DNA of 64,000 nucleotides from JASHPR01 sp963808705. GTDB taxonomy: Bacteria; Actinomycetota; Actinomycetes; Streptosporangiales; Streptosporangiaceae. The translations under genes and the position numbers were made by a program. Below the pieces are notes generated by a model that had not been told where the DNA came from, did not search any database, and saw nothing but the letters and a program-made list of their open reading frames with translations. Positions 33,521-42,544 of this stretch are shown piece after piece; positions within the stretch are counted from its first letter, which is position 1; every line of letters begins with the position of its first letter. The stretch spans positions 434,001 through 498,000 of the forward strand of contig CAWEHB010000005.1 in assembly GCA_963808705.1 (NCBI GenBank), in the 5' to 3' direction.

Positions 33521-34951
33521 CTAGGGACGCCCCTGGGTACCGTGGCGCGGTGCCCGGCGGCGCTCGAGCACCCGCCAGGCCAGGATGCGCAGGCGGCGCA
33601 CGGCCGCCGACCGGCTGCTGAGCTCGCGCACGGTCCGCTTGAGCCGCGGCGAGGAGGCCATGGTCGACTCGACCCGGCTGACCAGTCCGCGCCCCTCCGG
33701 GCCCGGCTGCGGCCCGGCCGCCGGGAACGCCTTGCGGTACTGCCGGACGATCAGGGCCGAGGCGGCGTCCACCGCCGCGTCGAGCACCTGCTCGGCCGGC
33801 TGGCCGGCGGGACTGGCGTAGGCCTGCGTGTCCGCCCGGGGCCGGAGCTCGTCGAGCGCGCCGACCAGGTCGTAGCCGGACTCGTTCAGGGCGGCGATGA
33901 GGATTTCCGCTTGCTCCTTGGCCCAGGCGTCCCGGTCGGATGGGAGGATGAGCCGGTCGCCGCGCGGCCGCGCGGCCAGGGCCTGGTGCGCGACCGTTTC
34001 CTTGACGTTCCACATGTAGAACCAGTCCGGCACCTCTTCGGGCAGGACTTGGTTCAGCCGCCGCAGGAACTCGATCTCGGGCAGGCCGAGCGAGGCGTTC
34101 GGCCGGGCGCGGGCGAGGTCGACGCTCCCGGGGTCGACGTCGAGCAGGGCGGCGAAGCGCTCCCACAGCAGCCCGTTGGCTGACCCGCGCACCGGCGTCG
34201 TGATCACGTGCACCCGCTCTGCGGGCACGATGCGGGACCAGATGCCGAGGACCGCCATCGTGTCGTGCACCCGCCAGAACCACCACTGCCGCCGGTCGGC
34301 GGACGTTGACTCCCGGTCGATGACGTCTCCGAGCCAGTCCTCCCAGCCGCGGGCGTTGCGGTGCTTGACGGTCTCCTGCCACTCGGCGGGCAGCAGCGTC
34401 GCGATGTCCCGCACGGTGAGCACGATGTGCACCTCGGCCGGCTGCAGCGACCGCACGGCGCGGTCGGCCTGCTCCGGGTCGGCCGCGGAGAAGAGCTCGT
34501 GGGAGATCACGGCCACCCGGGGCGCTTGGCGCGCCTGCCGGGCGAGGATCTCCCACTCGCCGGTCCAGGATCCCGCCGGGTCCGAGGCTAGCTTGGGGAT
34601 GCCGCGCAGGTCCTGGCTGGCGCGGTAATGGTCTTGCGGGTGGTGACCGGGCAGCACCACCCCCTGGGCGGCCAGCTCGCTGCGGTTGCGCCACATGACC
34701 TGCTGCAGGAAGGTCGTGCCCGTCTTGGGCTCGCCGATATGCAGGAACACCTTGGGTCGCTGCTGGCGCGGCGGGCCGCCGGGCGATCCGCCCCCGGCGG
34801 CCGGGGCCGCACCGGGCGCGGCGCGGGGGTCATCGTCGGCGCGGGATGGCATACGGGCAACCTCGCGGGTCGTGGGTGGTAGCGCCTCATCACCAGGCTG
34901 ACCAGGTACGGAAGGTTTTCGCCTGACTGCAGCGCGCTTAATCAGACCCAA
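33521..34951 (-). CDS. sulfotransferase-like protein
   Basis: A protein of up to 476 residues. After a disordered Pro/Gly-rich N-terminus comes KVFLHIGEPKTGTTFLQQVM, the 5'-phosphosulfate (PAPS) loop, then AVISHELFSAADPEQ and LTVRDIATLLPAEWQETVKH, the region that normally binds the 3'-phosphate. The longest frame starts at a TTG; the ATG at 34852, with GAGG upstream, is the better start. It would transfer sulfate to a sugar or lipid. Its tight coupling to the GlfT1-like gene suggests the surface glycan as acceptor. Confidence 0.75.
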   Translation of the reverse strand: MGLIKRAAVRRKPSVPGQPGDEALPPTTREVARMPSRADDDPRAAPGAAPAAGGGSPGGPPRQQRPKVFLHIGEPKTGTTFLQQVMWRNRSELAAQGVVLPGHHPQDHYRASQDLRGIPKLASDPAGSWTGEWEILARQARQAPRVAVISHELFSAADPEQADRAVRSLQPAEVHIVLTVRDIATLLPAEWQETVKHRNARGWEDWLGDVIDRESTSADRRQWWFWRVHDTMAVLGIWSRIVPAERVHVITTPVRGSANGLLWERFAALLDVDPGSVDLARARPNASLGLPEIEFLRRLNQVLPEEVPDWFYMWNVKETVAHQALAARPRGDRLILPSDRDAWAKEQAEILIAALNESGYDLVGALDELRPRADTQAYASPAGQPAEQVLDAAVDAASALIVRQYRKAFPAAGPQPGPEGRGLVSRVESTMASSPRLKRTVRELSSRSAAVRRLRILAWRVLERRRAPRHGTQGRP

Positions 34952-35033
34952 AGCTATCGTAAGGTAGCGTTGATCGACTGGTGCGTTTCGCGGTGCGCGT
35001 TTCCCCCCGAGATGGAAGGCAAGTCTCCTGCCT

Positions 35034-36008
35034 ATGCATGAGCCCTTTTCCCTCTTGGTCTCGGTGTATGACGGCGACCGGCCCGATTATCTCCGGCGGG
35101 CGTTCCGCAGCGCGGTCGATGACCAGACCGTGCGCCCGGACCAGGTGATCATCGTCCGGGACGGCCCGGTCCGCGACGAGCTGGCCGGCTGCCTGGATGA
35201 GTTCCGGTGCTGCAGCCCGGTGCCGGTCACCTTCGTCCCGCTGGAGCAGAACCGCGGGCTCGGGCCCGCCCTCGACCGGGGGGTGGCCGCGAGCTGGTTC
35301 GACGTGATCGCGCGCATGGACGCCGACGACGTGGCGATGCCGCACCGCTTCGAGGTGGAACTGCCGCTCATCCAGGACGCGGACATTGTCGGGGCGGGCC
35401 TGATCGAGTTCGTGACCGACATCGACGACATCGTCGGGCAGCGGGTTCCGCCCACCGACCCCGCCCAGATCCAGCGCTACGCGCGGATGCACGACCCGTT
35501 CAACCACCCGACCGTCGTCTACCGGCGGCGCGCCGTCCTCGCGGCGGGCGGCTACGGCGAGTTGCCCCTGATGGAGGACTACGCGCTGTTCGCCCGGATG
35601 CTGGCCGCCGGCGCGCGGGCGGTCAACGTGGCCGAGCCGCTGGTCTACTACCGGGTCGGCCCGGAGGCGTTCAAGCGGCGGGGCGGGACCGGGCTGCTGC
35701 GCTCCGAACTGCGGCTGCAGCGCGAGTTCCGGCGGGACGGGTTCATCTCCACGCCCGAGTACGTGCGCAACGTGATGGTCCGCGGCGGCTACCGGATGAT
35801 CCCGTGGTGGTGCCGCCGTGCGGTGTACCGCCCGATCGTCGCGCACTACACCGAGCGCCTCGAGCAGCCGCCCGCGGCGGTGCCGCCGGAGGCCGCCGGG
35901 GGCCCGGGTCCGGAGCCCGCGGACGGGGAGGGCGCGCCGGACTGGGACTACCCCGAGGTGCCGGCCGCCAGCCTCTGGCGTGACCAGCCGCGGTCGGTGC
36001 GTTCGTGA
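35034..36008 (+). CDS. family 2 glycosyltransferase
   Basis: A 324-residue GT2 enzyme with FSLLVSVYDGDRPDYLRRAF, VIIVRDGPV, the DxD-type metal site ARMDADDVAMPHRF, and the catalytic ED in GELPLMEDYALFARML. It resembles amylovoran/O-antigen GalT-type transferases. The C-terminal ~50 residues are a Pro/Gly/Glu-rich tail. The stop overlaps the GTG start of glf by 4 bases (GTGA), so translation is coupled. It probably adds a sugar to the same glycan. Confidence 0.88.
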   Translation: MHEPFSLLVSVYDGDRPDYLRRAFRSAVDDQTVRPDQVIIVRDGPVRDELAGCLDEFRCCSPVPVTFVPLEQNRGLGPALDRGVAASWFDVIARMDADDVAMPHRFEVELPLIQDADIVGAGLIEFVTDIDDIVGQRVPPTDPAQIQRYARMHDPFNHPTVVYRRRAVLAAGGYGELPLMEDYALFARMLAAGARAVNVAEPLVYYRVGPEAFKRRGGTGLLRSELRLQREFRRDGFISTPEYVRNVMVRGGYRMIPWWCRRAVYRPIVAHYTERLEQPPAAVPPEAAGGPGPEPADGEGAPDWDYPEVPAASLWRDQPRSVRS

Positions 36009-37183
36009 ACACCGACCTCGTGGTCATCGGGTCCGGCTTCTTCGGGCTGACCGTCGCGGAGCGGTGCGCCCGCGACCTGGGCCTGCGCGTGCTGGTCGTC
36101 GAGCGCCGCCCGCACATCGGCGGGAACGCCTACAGCGAGCCGGAGCCGGAGACGGGGATCGAGATCCACCGGTACGGCGCGCACCTGTTCCACACCTCGA
36201 ACGCCCGCGTCTGGGAGTACGCCAGCCGGTTCACGGCCTTCACCGGCTACCAGCACCGGGTGTTCTCGATCTACAAGGGCCGGGTGTACCCGATGCCGAT
36301 CAACCTCGCCACCATGTGCGAGTACTTCGGCACCGCGCTGTCCCCGGACGAGGCGCGCAAGCTGGTCGCCGAGCAGTCGGCCGAGGTGCCGCCCGGCCAG
36401 GCCGCCAACCTCGAGCAGAAGGCCGTGTCGCTGATCGGCCGGCCCCTCTACGAGGCGTTCATCCGCGGCTACACCTCTAAGCAGTGGCAGACCGATCCGG
36501 TCGACCTGCCGGCCGAGATCATCACGCGGCTGCCGGTGCGTTACACATTCGATAACCGCTACTTCAGCGACACCTTCGAGGGGCTGCCGGCCGACGGCTA
36601 CACTGCCTGGCTGGAGCGCATGGTCGACCACCCGAACATAGAGGTGCGGCTGAACACCGATTTCTCGCAGCTGCGATCCGACCTGGTAGGGAGAGTCCCG
36701 GTCGTGTACACGGGCCCGCTCGACGCGTACTTCGAATACGCCGCGGGCGACCTGCGCTGGCGCACTCTCGACTTCGACCTGGAGGTTCTCGGTACCGGGG
36801 ACTTCCAGGGGACGCCGGTCATGAACTACGCGGACGAGGACGTCCCGTTCACCCGTATCCACGAGTTCCGGCATTTCTACCCCGAGCGCGACTGGTACCC
36901 GAAGGACAAGACGGTGATCATGCGGGAGTTCTCGCGTTCTGCCGACCGCGGCGACGAGCCGTACTACCCGATCAACACGGCCGAGGACCGGGCGCGGCTG
37001 CTGGCCTACCGCGAGATGGCGGACCGCGAGCCCGGCGTGCTGTTCGGCGGGCGCCTGGGCACGTACAAGTACCTCGACATGCACATGGCGATCGGGTCCG
37101 CGCTGAGCATGTACGACGGCCGGCTGCGCCCGCACTTCGCCGACGGCCAGCCGCTCACGGGCGGGACCGCGGGCGATGAGTAG
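36005..37183 (+). CDS. glf: UDP-galactopyranose mutase
   Basis: A 392-residue flavoprotein that converts UDP-galactopyranose to UDP-galactofuranose. The FAD-binding VVIGSGFFGLTVAER and VVERRPHIGGNAYSE are followed by the conserved HRYGAHLFHTSN loop, RPLYEAFIRGYTSKQW, and near the end PYYPINTAEDRARLLAYRE and LFGGRLGTYKYLDMHMAIGS. The segments and length agree with prokaryotic enzymes. It overlaps the upstream GT2 gene by 4 bases and the downstream glfT2 by 8, making it the centre of a galactofuranose operon. Confidence 0.96.
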   Translation: MNTDLVVIGSGFFGLTVAERCARDLGLRVLVVERRPHIGGNAYSEPEPETGIEIHRYGAHLFHTSNARVWEYASRFTAFTGYQHRVFSIYKGRVYPMPINLATMCEYFGTALSPDEARKLVAEQSAEVPPGQAANLEQKAVSLIGRPLYEAFIRGYTSKQWQTDPVDLPAEIITRLPVRYTFDNRYFSDTFEGLPADGYTAWLERMVDHPNIEVRLNTDFSQLRSDLVGRVPVVYTGPLDAYFEYAAGDLRWRTLDFDLEVLGTGDFQGTPVMNYADEDVPFTRIHEFRHFYPERDWYPKDKTVIMREFSRSADRGDEPYYPINTAEDRARLLAYREMADREPGVLFGGRLGTYKYLDMHMAIGSALSMYDGRLRPHFADGQPLTGGTAGDE

Positions 37184-39224
37184 CGCCAGCGACGCGGGGA
37201 AGACCCTGCGCACCCTGCAGCGGGTCGTGTTCCCCGGCGACGACCTGGACGTGGTCCCGCTGTACGTGGAGACCCAGATGGACCGCGGCGCCTCCGAGCT
37301 TGCCGCCGAGATGGCCGCGGAGGAGCTCACCGGGCGCAAGGTGACCGGCGGCACGGCCACGGCCAGCGCCGCGGTCGGCGAGGCACAGTCCAGCGTCCGC
37401 TTCGGCGCCGACGTGCCCGGGTTCCTGCTCGAGCAGGTCGGGCCGCAGCGCAGCGCGCTGATCACCCAGGGCAGCCGGGTCTCGTTCGCCACCTACTTCA
37501 ACGCGTTCCCGGCCAGCTACTGGCGCCGCTGGACCACGGTGGAGGAGGTGACCCTCCGGATCCGCCTGGCGGGCGAGTCGAAGGTCATCCTGTACCGCTC
37601 CACGGCCCGGGGACACAGCCACCCGATCGAGACGATCCACGTCGAGTCGGACGAGGCGGAGACGATCGAGCGCACGCTGTCGCTGGCCCCGTTCATCGAT
37701 GGCGGCTGGTACTGGTTCGACATCGTGGCCGGGCCGCGCGGCACCACGTTGATCGAGGCGGACTGGCTGGCGCTGACCGACCCCGCCCCGCCGGGCCGCT
37801 TCAGCATCGGCATCACTGCCTTCGGCGCGCCCGACGACCTGGTCCAGAAGCTGCGGGTGCTGGGCGACGCCACCGACATCCACCCGCTGCTCGACACCGT
37901 CTACGTGATCGACCAGGGCGCCAGCCGGGTCAGCAACCACCCGGGCTTCGAGGACGCGGCCAAGCGGCTGGCGGGCCGGGTGCAGGTGATCGAGCAGGGG
38001 AACCTAGGTGGATCGGGCGGGTTCTCCCGGTCCATGGACGAGACCGTGCGAGCCGGCAAGAGCGACTACGTCCTGCTCTCAGACGACGACGTCGAGATCG
38101 ATCCCGAGGGCATCCTGCGCGCCGCCACCTTCGCCGACCTGGCCCGCAAGCCGACGATCGTCGGCGGGCACATGTTCAGCCGGTACGAGCGCTCGGTGCT
38201 GCACGCGTTCGCCGAGTCCGTCGCGCCCTTCCGGTGGTGGTGGGGGAACGCGCCGAACACCAAGAGCCGTCACGACTTCGGCCGCCGCAACCTGCGCAAC
38301 ACCCCGTGGCTGCACCGCCGCGCCGACGCCGACTACAACGGCTGGTGGATGTGCCTGATCCCGACGCGGGTCATCGCCGAGATCGGGCTCGCGGTGCCGG
38401 TCTTCATCAAGTGGGACGACGCGGAGTACGGGGTGCGTGCCCGCGACCGCGGCATACCGACGGTGTCGCTGCCGGGCATGGCCTCGTGGCAGGCGCCCTG
38501 GACCGACAAGAACGACGCCCTGGACTGGAACGCCTACTACCACCTGCGCAACCGGCTCGTCTCGGCGCTGATGCACTCACCTGAACCCCATGGCGGCAGC
38601 CTGCTGACGGAGAGCCTGGAACGGCAGTTGCAGGCCCTGCTGTCCATGCAGTACTCGACCGCCACGCTGAGGCTGCTGGCGATCGAGGACGTGCTGTCCG
38701 GCCCGGCGCACCTGCACCGGGAGATCGGGACCAAGCTGCGGCGGCTGAAGGAACTGCGCCTGGAGTACACCGACGCCCGGGGCGAGGCCGACCTCGAGAG
38801 CTTCCCCCCGGCCCGCCGGAGGGCGCCGGAGGCGGTGAAGGACTCCACCACCCCGACCAACAAGCTCAACCTGCTGACGAAGGCGCTGTCGGGGACCGCG
38901 CACCAGTTCCGCTCGCCGCGGAAGGGAGCCAGGAAGCGGCCGCAGATGGCCCTGCCGTACCAGGACGTGTCCTGGTTTGTGCTGGTCAAGCTGGACAGCG
39001 CGGTGGTGTCCACCGCCGACGGCACCGGCGCCGCGTGGTACCAGCGCGATCCGCGGCTGTTCCGCTCGCTCATGTGGCGCAGCGTGCGGGCTCACGCCCG
39101 GCTGCGCCGGCAGTGGGCCCGGCTGGCCGCGGACTACCGGGCCGCGGCGCCCGAGTTCACCTCGCCCGAGAAGTGGCGGGAGACGTTCGCGGCCTCGCTT
39201 GACGACCGGCCGGGTGCGCCGTGA
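37176..39224 (+). CDS. glfT2: GlfT2-type polymerising galactofuranosyltransferase
   Basis: A 682-residue enzyme, slightly longer than mycobacterial GlfT2 (637). An N-terminal jelly-roll domain (FIDGGWYWFDIVAG) precedes the GT-A domain with EQGNLGGSGGFSRSM, the metal site Asp303-Asp304-Asp305 in LLSDDDVEIDP, the acceptor-site W413-D414-D415 in FIKWDDAEYGVR and His456 in WNAYYHLRN. The spacing between the Asp pair and the His equals that in the mycobacterial enzyme. The C-terminal helical domain follows. It extends a galactan chain with alternating linkages at the membrane. Confidence 0.93.
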   Translation: MSSASDAGKTLRTLQRVVFPGDDLDVVPLYVETQMDRGASELAAEMAAEELTGRKVTGGTATASAAVGEAQSSVRFGADVPGFLLEQVGPQRSALITQGSRVSFATYFNAFPASYWRRWTTVEEVTLRIRLAGESKVILYRSTARGHSHPIETIHVESDEAETIERTLSLAPFIDGGWYWFDIVAGPRGTTLIEADWLALTDPAPPGRFSIGITAFGAPDDLVQKLRVLGDATDIHPLLDTVYVIDQGASRVSNHPGFEDAAKRLAGRVQVIEQGNLGGSGGFSRSMDETVRAGKSDYVLLSDDDVEIDPEGILRAATFADLARKPTIVGGHMFSRYERSVLHAFAESVAPFRWWWGNAPNTKSRHDFGRRNLRNTPWLHRRADADYNGWWMCLIPTRVIAEIGLAVPVFIKWDDAEYGVRARDRGIPTVSLPGMASWQAPWTDKNDALDWNAYYHLRNRLVSALMHSPEPHGGSLLTESLERQLQALLSMQYSTATLRLLAIEDVLSGPAHLHREIGTKLRRLKELRLEYTDARGEADLESFPPARRRAPEAVKDSTTPTNKLNLLTKALSGTAHQFRSPRKGARKRPQMALPYQDVSWFVLVKLDSAVVSTADGTGAAWYQRDPRLFRSLMWRSVRAHARLRRQWARLAADYRAAAPEFTSPEKWRETFAASLDDRPGAP

Positions 39225-40897
39225 GCTCGGCGCGGGCCGGGCAGCGCGGCACCGCTCCCGCACCACCCGGGCAGGCCGACCAGCCCGCGCCGTCGGCCGT
39301 CGGCCCCGACGCGGCCCGCGCCGGCGAGCAGGCGGGTGCCGCCGCCCCACGCACCGGAGGCTGGCAGGGCGCGGCCACGGCGTGGCTGCCGGTCGCGTTC
39401 GCGGCCGCGGTCATGGCCGTCCTCGGGGTGTGGGGACTGGGCCGGCGTGGCACCATGGGCAACGACGAGATAGTGACCCGCTACGCGTCCACGCTCAGCC
39501 TCGGCCAGCTCGCCCACCTGCTCGAGCACACCGATATCTACCACGGGTTCTACTACCTGGTGATGCACCCGTGGGTGGCCGTGGCGGGCACCACCCCGAC
39601 CGCCATCCGCATTCCCTCGGTGATCGCGATGACCGTGGCCGTGGGGCTGATCGTGTACATCGTCCGGCGGCTGTCCGGATCGGCCTGGGCCGGGCTGTTC
39701 GCCGGCCTGGTCATGGCCCTGACCCCGGAAATTAGCTTCTACGCGCAGACCGCGCGCGAATACGCCGCGATCGTCGCGGTCGTGCTCTGCACCACGCTGG
39801 CGCTGGTGCGGGCGCTTGAGGCGGAGACGGCCGGCCAGGTCAACACCCGGCGATGGGTTCTCTACGGTGCCCTGATCACCCTGAGCGGGTACCTGAACGA
39901 ACTGACTCTCGCGGTCCTGGCCGCGCACCTGGCCACCGTGCTGCTGGCCCGGCCCGGACGGCAGGCGTTCAAGCACTGGTTCACCACCGGGGCCATCGGC
40001 GCCTTCCTGGTCCTGCCGGTGGTGGTGGGCAGCATCCACCAGGACTCGGCCGCCAGCTGGATCACCCGCCCGACCGGGCACGACCTGGAGATCCTGTTCC
40101 ACGACTACTTCGGATCGGTCACCTGGGTGGCCGGGTGCCTGTTCGTGTTCGCCGTGGCCGCGGTGCTGCCGGACGGCCAGCCGCCCTGGTGGCGCCGCAG
40201 CGGGATCTCGCTGCCGTCGGTGGCGGCGCCGCTGCTGGTGCTGCCGGCCGGGCTGCTGATCGTGGAATCGGTGGTCGGGCACCCGGTGTACGTCGACCGG
40301 TACGTCCTGTACGGCGAGACCGGGGCGGCCATGCTGGCCGGGGCCGGGCTGTACCGGATCGGGCGCTGGCTGGCGGACGGGCTGAGCCGGACGCTGCGCA
40401 CTCCGCCGCGGCGCATCCCGGTGGACTGGCGGGTTGTCGTCGCCGCGACCGGCGCGATCGCGTGCCTGGGCGTGCTGATCTTCCAGCTCGGGCCGCAGCA
40501 CCGGGCCCGAACCCCGCTGACCCGCGAGTACGACTTCGGCGACCCCGCGTTCTACATCAGCGCGCACGCGCGCCCGGGCGACGGGGTGCTGTTCTTCAGC
40601 TCATTCTTCCGCAAGGCCCGGCTGGGGTACCCGGATCAGTTCCGGGACACCACCGACTTCGCCATGGCCGTGTCGCCGCAGAAGTCGGGCACGCTCAACG
40701 GCTTCGACAAGCCGCTCCCGGTCGTGCGCTCGCTCATGCTCACGTACCGGCGGATCTGGGTGGTCGGCACGCCACCCTCGGCCCACGCGTCCTCCCCGGT
40801 GCTCAGGGGCGAGGGCGAGCTGCTGATAAGCCGGTTTACCCGCATCGCCGAGCGGCATTTCCGGGGCATCGTGGTCACATTCTGGGTGCGGCGGTGA
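39221..40897 (+). CDS. GT39/ArnT-like integral membrane glycosyltransferase
   Basis: A 558-residue polytopic protein. After a ~50-residue Pro/Ala-rich cytoplasmic part come about 10-12 hydrophobic helices. The first extracytoplasmic loop holds GTMGNDEIVTRYAST, whose Asp-Glu pair is the expected catalytic site of GT-C transferases; ARRGxY-like TAREYAAIVAVV follows in the next loop. It uses lipid-linked sugars outside the membrane. The 4-bp GTGA overlap with glfT2 places it last in the operon, so it may decorate the galactan or a linked glycoprotein. Confidence 0.82.
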   Translation: MSSARAGQRGTAPAPPGQADQPAPSAVGPDAARAGEQAGAAAPRTGGWQGAATAWLPVAFAAAVMAVLGVWGLGRRGTMGNDEIVTRYASTLSLGQLAHLLEHTDIYHGFYYLVMHPWVAVAGTTPTAIRIPSVIAMTVAVGLIVYIVRRLSGSAWAGLFAGLVMALTPEISFYAQTAREYAAIVAVVLCTTLALVRALEAETAGQVNTRRWVLYGALITLSGYLNELTLAVLAAHLATVLLARPGRQAFKHWFTTGAIGAFLVLPVVVGSIHQDSAASWITRPTGHDLEILFHDYFGSVTWVAGCLFVFAVAAVLPDGQPPWWRRSGISLPSVAAPLLVLPAGLLIVESVVGHPVYVDRYVLYGETGAAMLAGAGLYRIGRWLADGLSRTLRTPPRRIPVDWRVVVAATGAIACLGVLIFQLGPQHRARTPLTREYDFGDPAFYISAHARPGDGVLFFSSFFRKARLGYPDQFRDTTDFAMAVSPQKSGTLNGFDKPLPVVRSLMLTYRRIWVVGTPPSAHASSPVLRGEGELLISRFTRIAERHFRGIVVTFWVRR

Positions 40898-40944
40898 GCG
40901 GGGCCCGGTGACCCCGCCAGCGCGCCCTCAGCCTGCACCGCAGG

Positions 40945-42459
40945 TCAGCGGCGCAGGCTAGAGCAGCTGAACGTAGTGGCCAGCTGGCCCGTTCCCCACC
41001 AGTTAATGAAGGGGACCGTGATCGTCCCCGTCGGCCTGTGCTCACAGTGGTGAAGCCACGCGTCGGCCGTCGTGGCCCAAGCGGAGGCAGGTCCGGCGAG
41101 GCGGCGAACCGGGTAACGGAAGTCCGTGGCCCAGCCGGCGGCCAGGACCGCCACGAGCGCGGCGACCGCGACGACAGCCCGGGGGCGGGGCCACCACCGG
41201 CGCGCGTAGGCGTCGGCCGCCACGATCAGCGCCGCATCGAGCAGCAGAATGGGCACCGTGGAATACCGGGCGCCGTGTTCCACGGTGAGGATGACTCGCT
41301 GGCCCGGCCCGCCCCAGGCGAGCGCCGAGGTGACCGCCGTGAACACGAGGCCGGTCACCACGGCGGCCACCACGAACACCCGGCACCGCCTGGCCTGGGT
41401 GGCAAGCACGAAGGCGAGAACAATGAGGATCAAGCCGCCCGCGAGCGCGGTGGCACCTTCCAGCCCCGCGATGTCGCGCAGATCCCAGGAAAGGTGCCAG
41501 CCAAGCGCCGGCAGAAGGACCTCGTGCGCGTAGTAGAGCACCGCGTTAACCGGATTGTGAAGTGTGAACCGGGACAGGTGGCTGGTCAGGATGACCAGGA
41601 CCTGCAGCAGGCAGCCGAGCGCCCAGCCGGCGGTCGCGGCGTGCTCGCGGGGGCGCCGGGGCACCACGATCGCCCGGGCTGCGAACAGCGGCGCGAAGAG
41701 GAGGGCGAGCGAGGTTGAGGCGGCCGCGGCGAACGCCACGACCGCGGCGACTGCCGCGCCAGCCCCGGTGCGCGGTCGCCACAGCGCGGCCCAGAACAGG
41801 GCGACGAGCAGGTACCAGATGGAATTGACGCCGTTGTCGGCGATCTCGAGCTGCGCCACCGGCAGCAGCACCACGGACAGGCCGACCAGGGCGCGGAGCC
41901 AGCGCGAGCTGACCTGGCCCGCGCTGGCGTGGTAAGCGAACAGCCCGCACGCGGATGCGACGAGAGCGCCACCGACCGCGAAGGCGACCGAGGCATACCT
42001 GATCGGCAGCAGCGCGGCAATCTGGCCGATCAGGCGCGGGACCAACTGCAGGTACCCGCCATACGACTGCAGCAGGTGCCAGGGATGCGCGAGCGCCTGG
42101 GGCAGGTAGAGGCCCGGGTCCTCGGCGTAGACGCTTTGCCAGGCCGGCCTGCCGCCCATACGGGCCAGCATCACCAGCGCACCGAGGGCGACCGCGGCGA
42201 CCTGGACGAGGAGGAACGCCCAGCGCGCGAGGCCAGCGCGGGAGGCTGGCTGGGCCGGCGCCGGGAACAGCTCGGCGAGCACGTCGCGGACGCCGTGGCC
42301 TGCGGCCGGCGGCAGATGCGCCCCGGACTCGGCCTGGCCGGGGGCGTGGAGCTCAGGCGCGGACACGGCTGGAACATACCACCAGTCGGCCGTGCTGGGC
42401 GTAAGCAGCCGTCGCCAGGGCCACCACCGGTCGGCGGCTGCCGCCCGGGCGCCGGTCAC
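40945..42459 (-). CDS. polytopic membrane protein, GT-C-like
   Basis: A 504-residue protein with about 11 hydrophobic helices after a ~70-residue soluble N-terminus. A loop after the first helix has WQSVYAEDPGLYLPQALAHP, whose Glu-Asp resembles the catalytic acid pair of GT-C membrane transferases. The C-terminus is extracytoplasmic with four Cys (LHHCEHRPTG, FSCSSLRR). No named family is recognised. Its position beside the galactofuranose operon, on the opposite strand, suggests surface glycan work. Confidence 0.7.
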   Translation of the reverse strand: MTGARAAAADRWWPWRRLLTPSTADWWYVPAVSAPELHAPGQAESGAHLPPAAGHGVRDVLAELFPAPAQPASRAGLARWAFLLVQVAAVALGALVMLARMGGRPAWQSVYAEDPGLYLPQALAHPWHLLQSYGGYLQLVPRLIGQIAALLPIRYASVAFAVGGALVASACGLFAYHASAGQVSSRWLRALVGLSVVLLPVAQLEIADNGVNSIWYLLVALFWAALWRPRTGAGAAVAAVVAFAAAASTSLALLFAPLFAARAIVVPRRPREHAATAGWALGCLLQVLVILTSHLSRFTLHNPVNAVLYYAHEVLLPALGWHLSWDLRDIAGLEGATALAGGLILIVLAFVLATQARRCRVFVVAAVVTGLVFTAVTSALAWGGPGQRVILTVEHGARYSTVPILLLDAALIVAADAYARRWWPRPRAVVAVAALVAVLAAGWATDFRYPVRRLAGPASAWATTADAWLHHCEHRPTGTITVPFINWWGTGQLATTFSCSSLRR

Positions 42460-42544
42460 CGCCCGGGCGCGGTGGAGTCGCGGGTGGTGGTCGTCACCTG
42501 GCTGGTGCGGCCTGGGCGGCGGCCCCGATGGTGAACCGGGCTCG

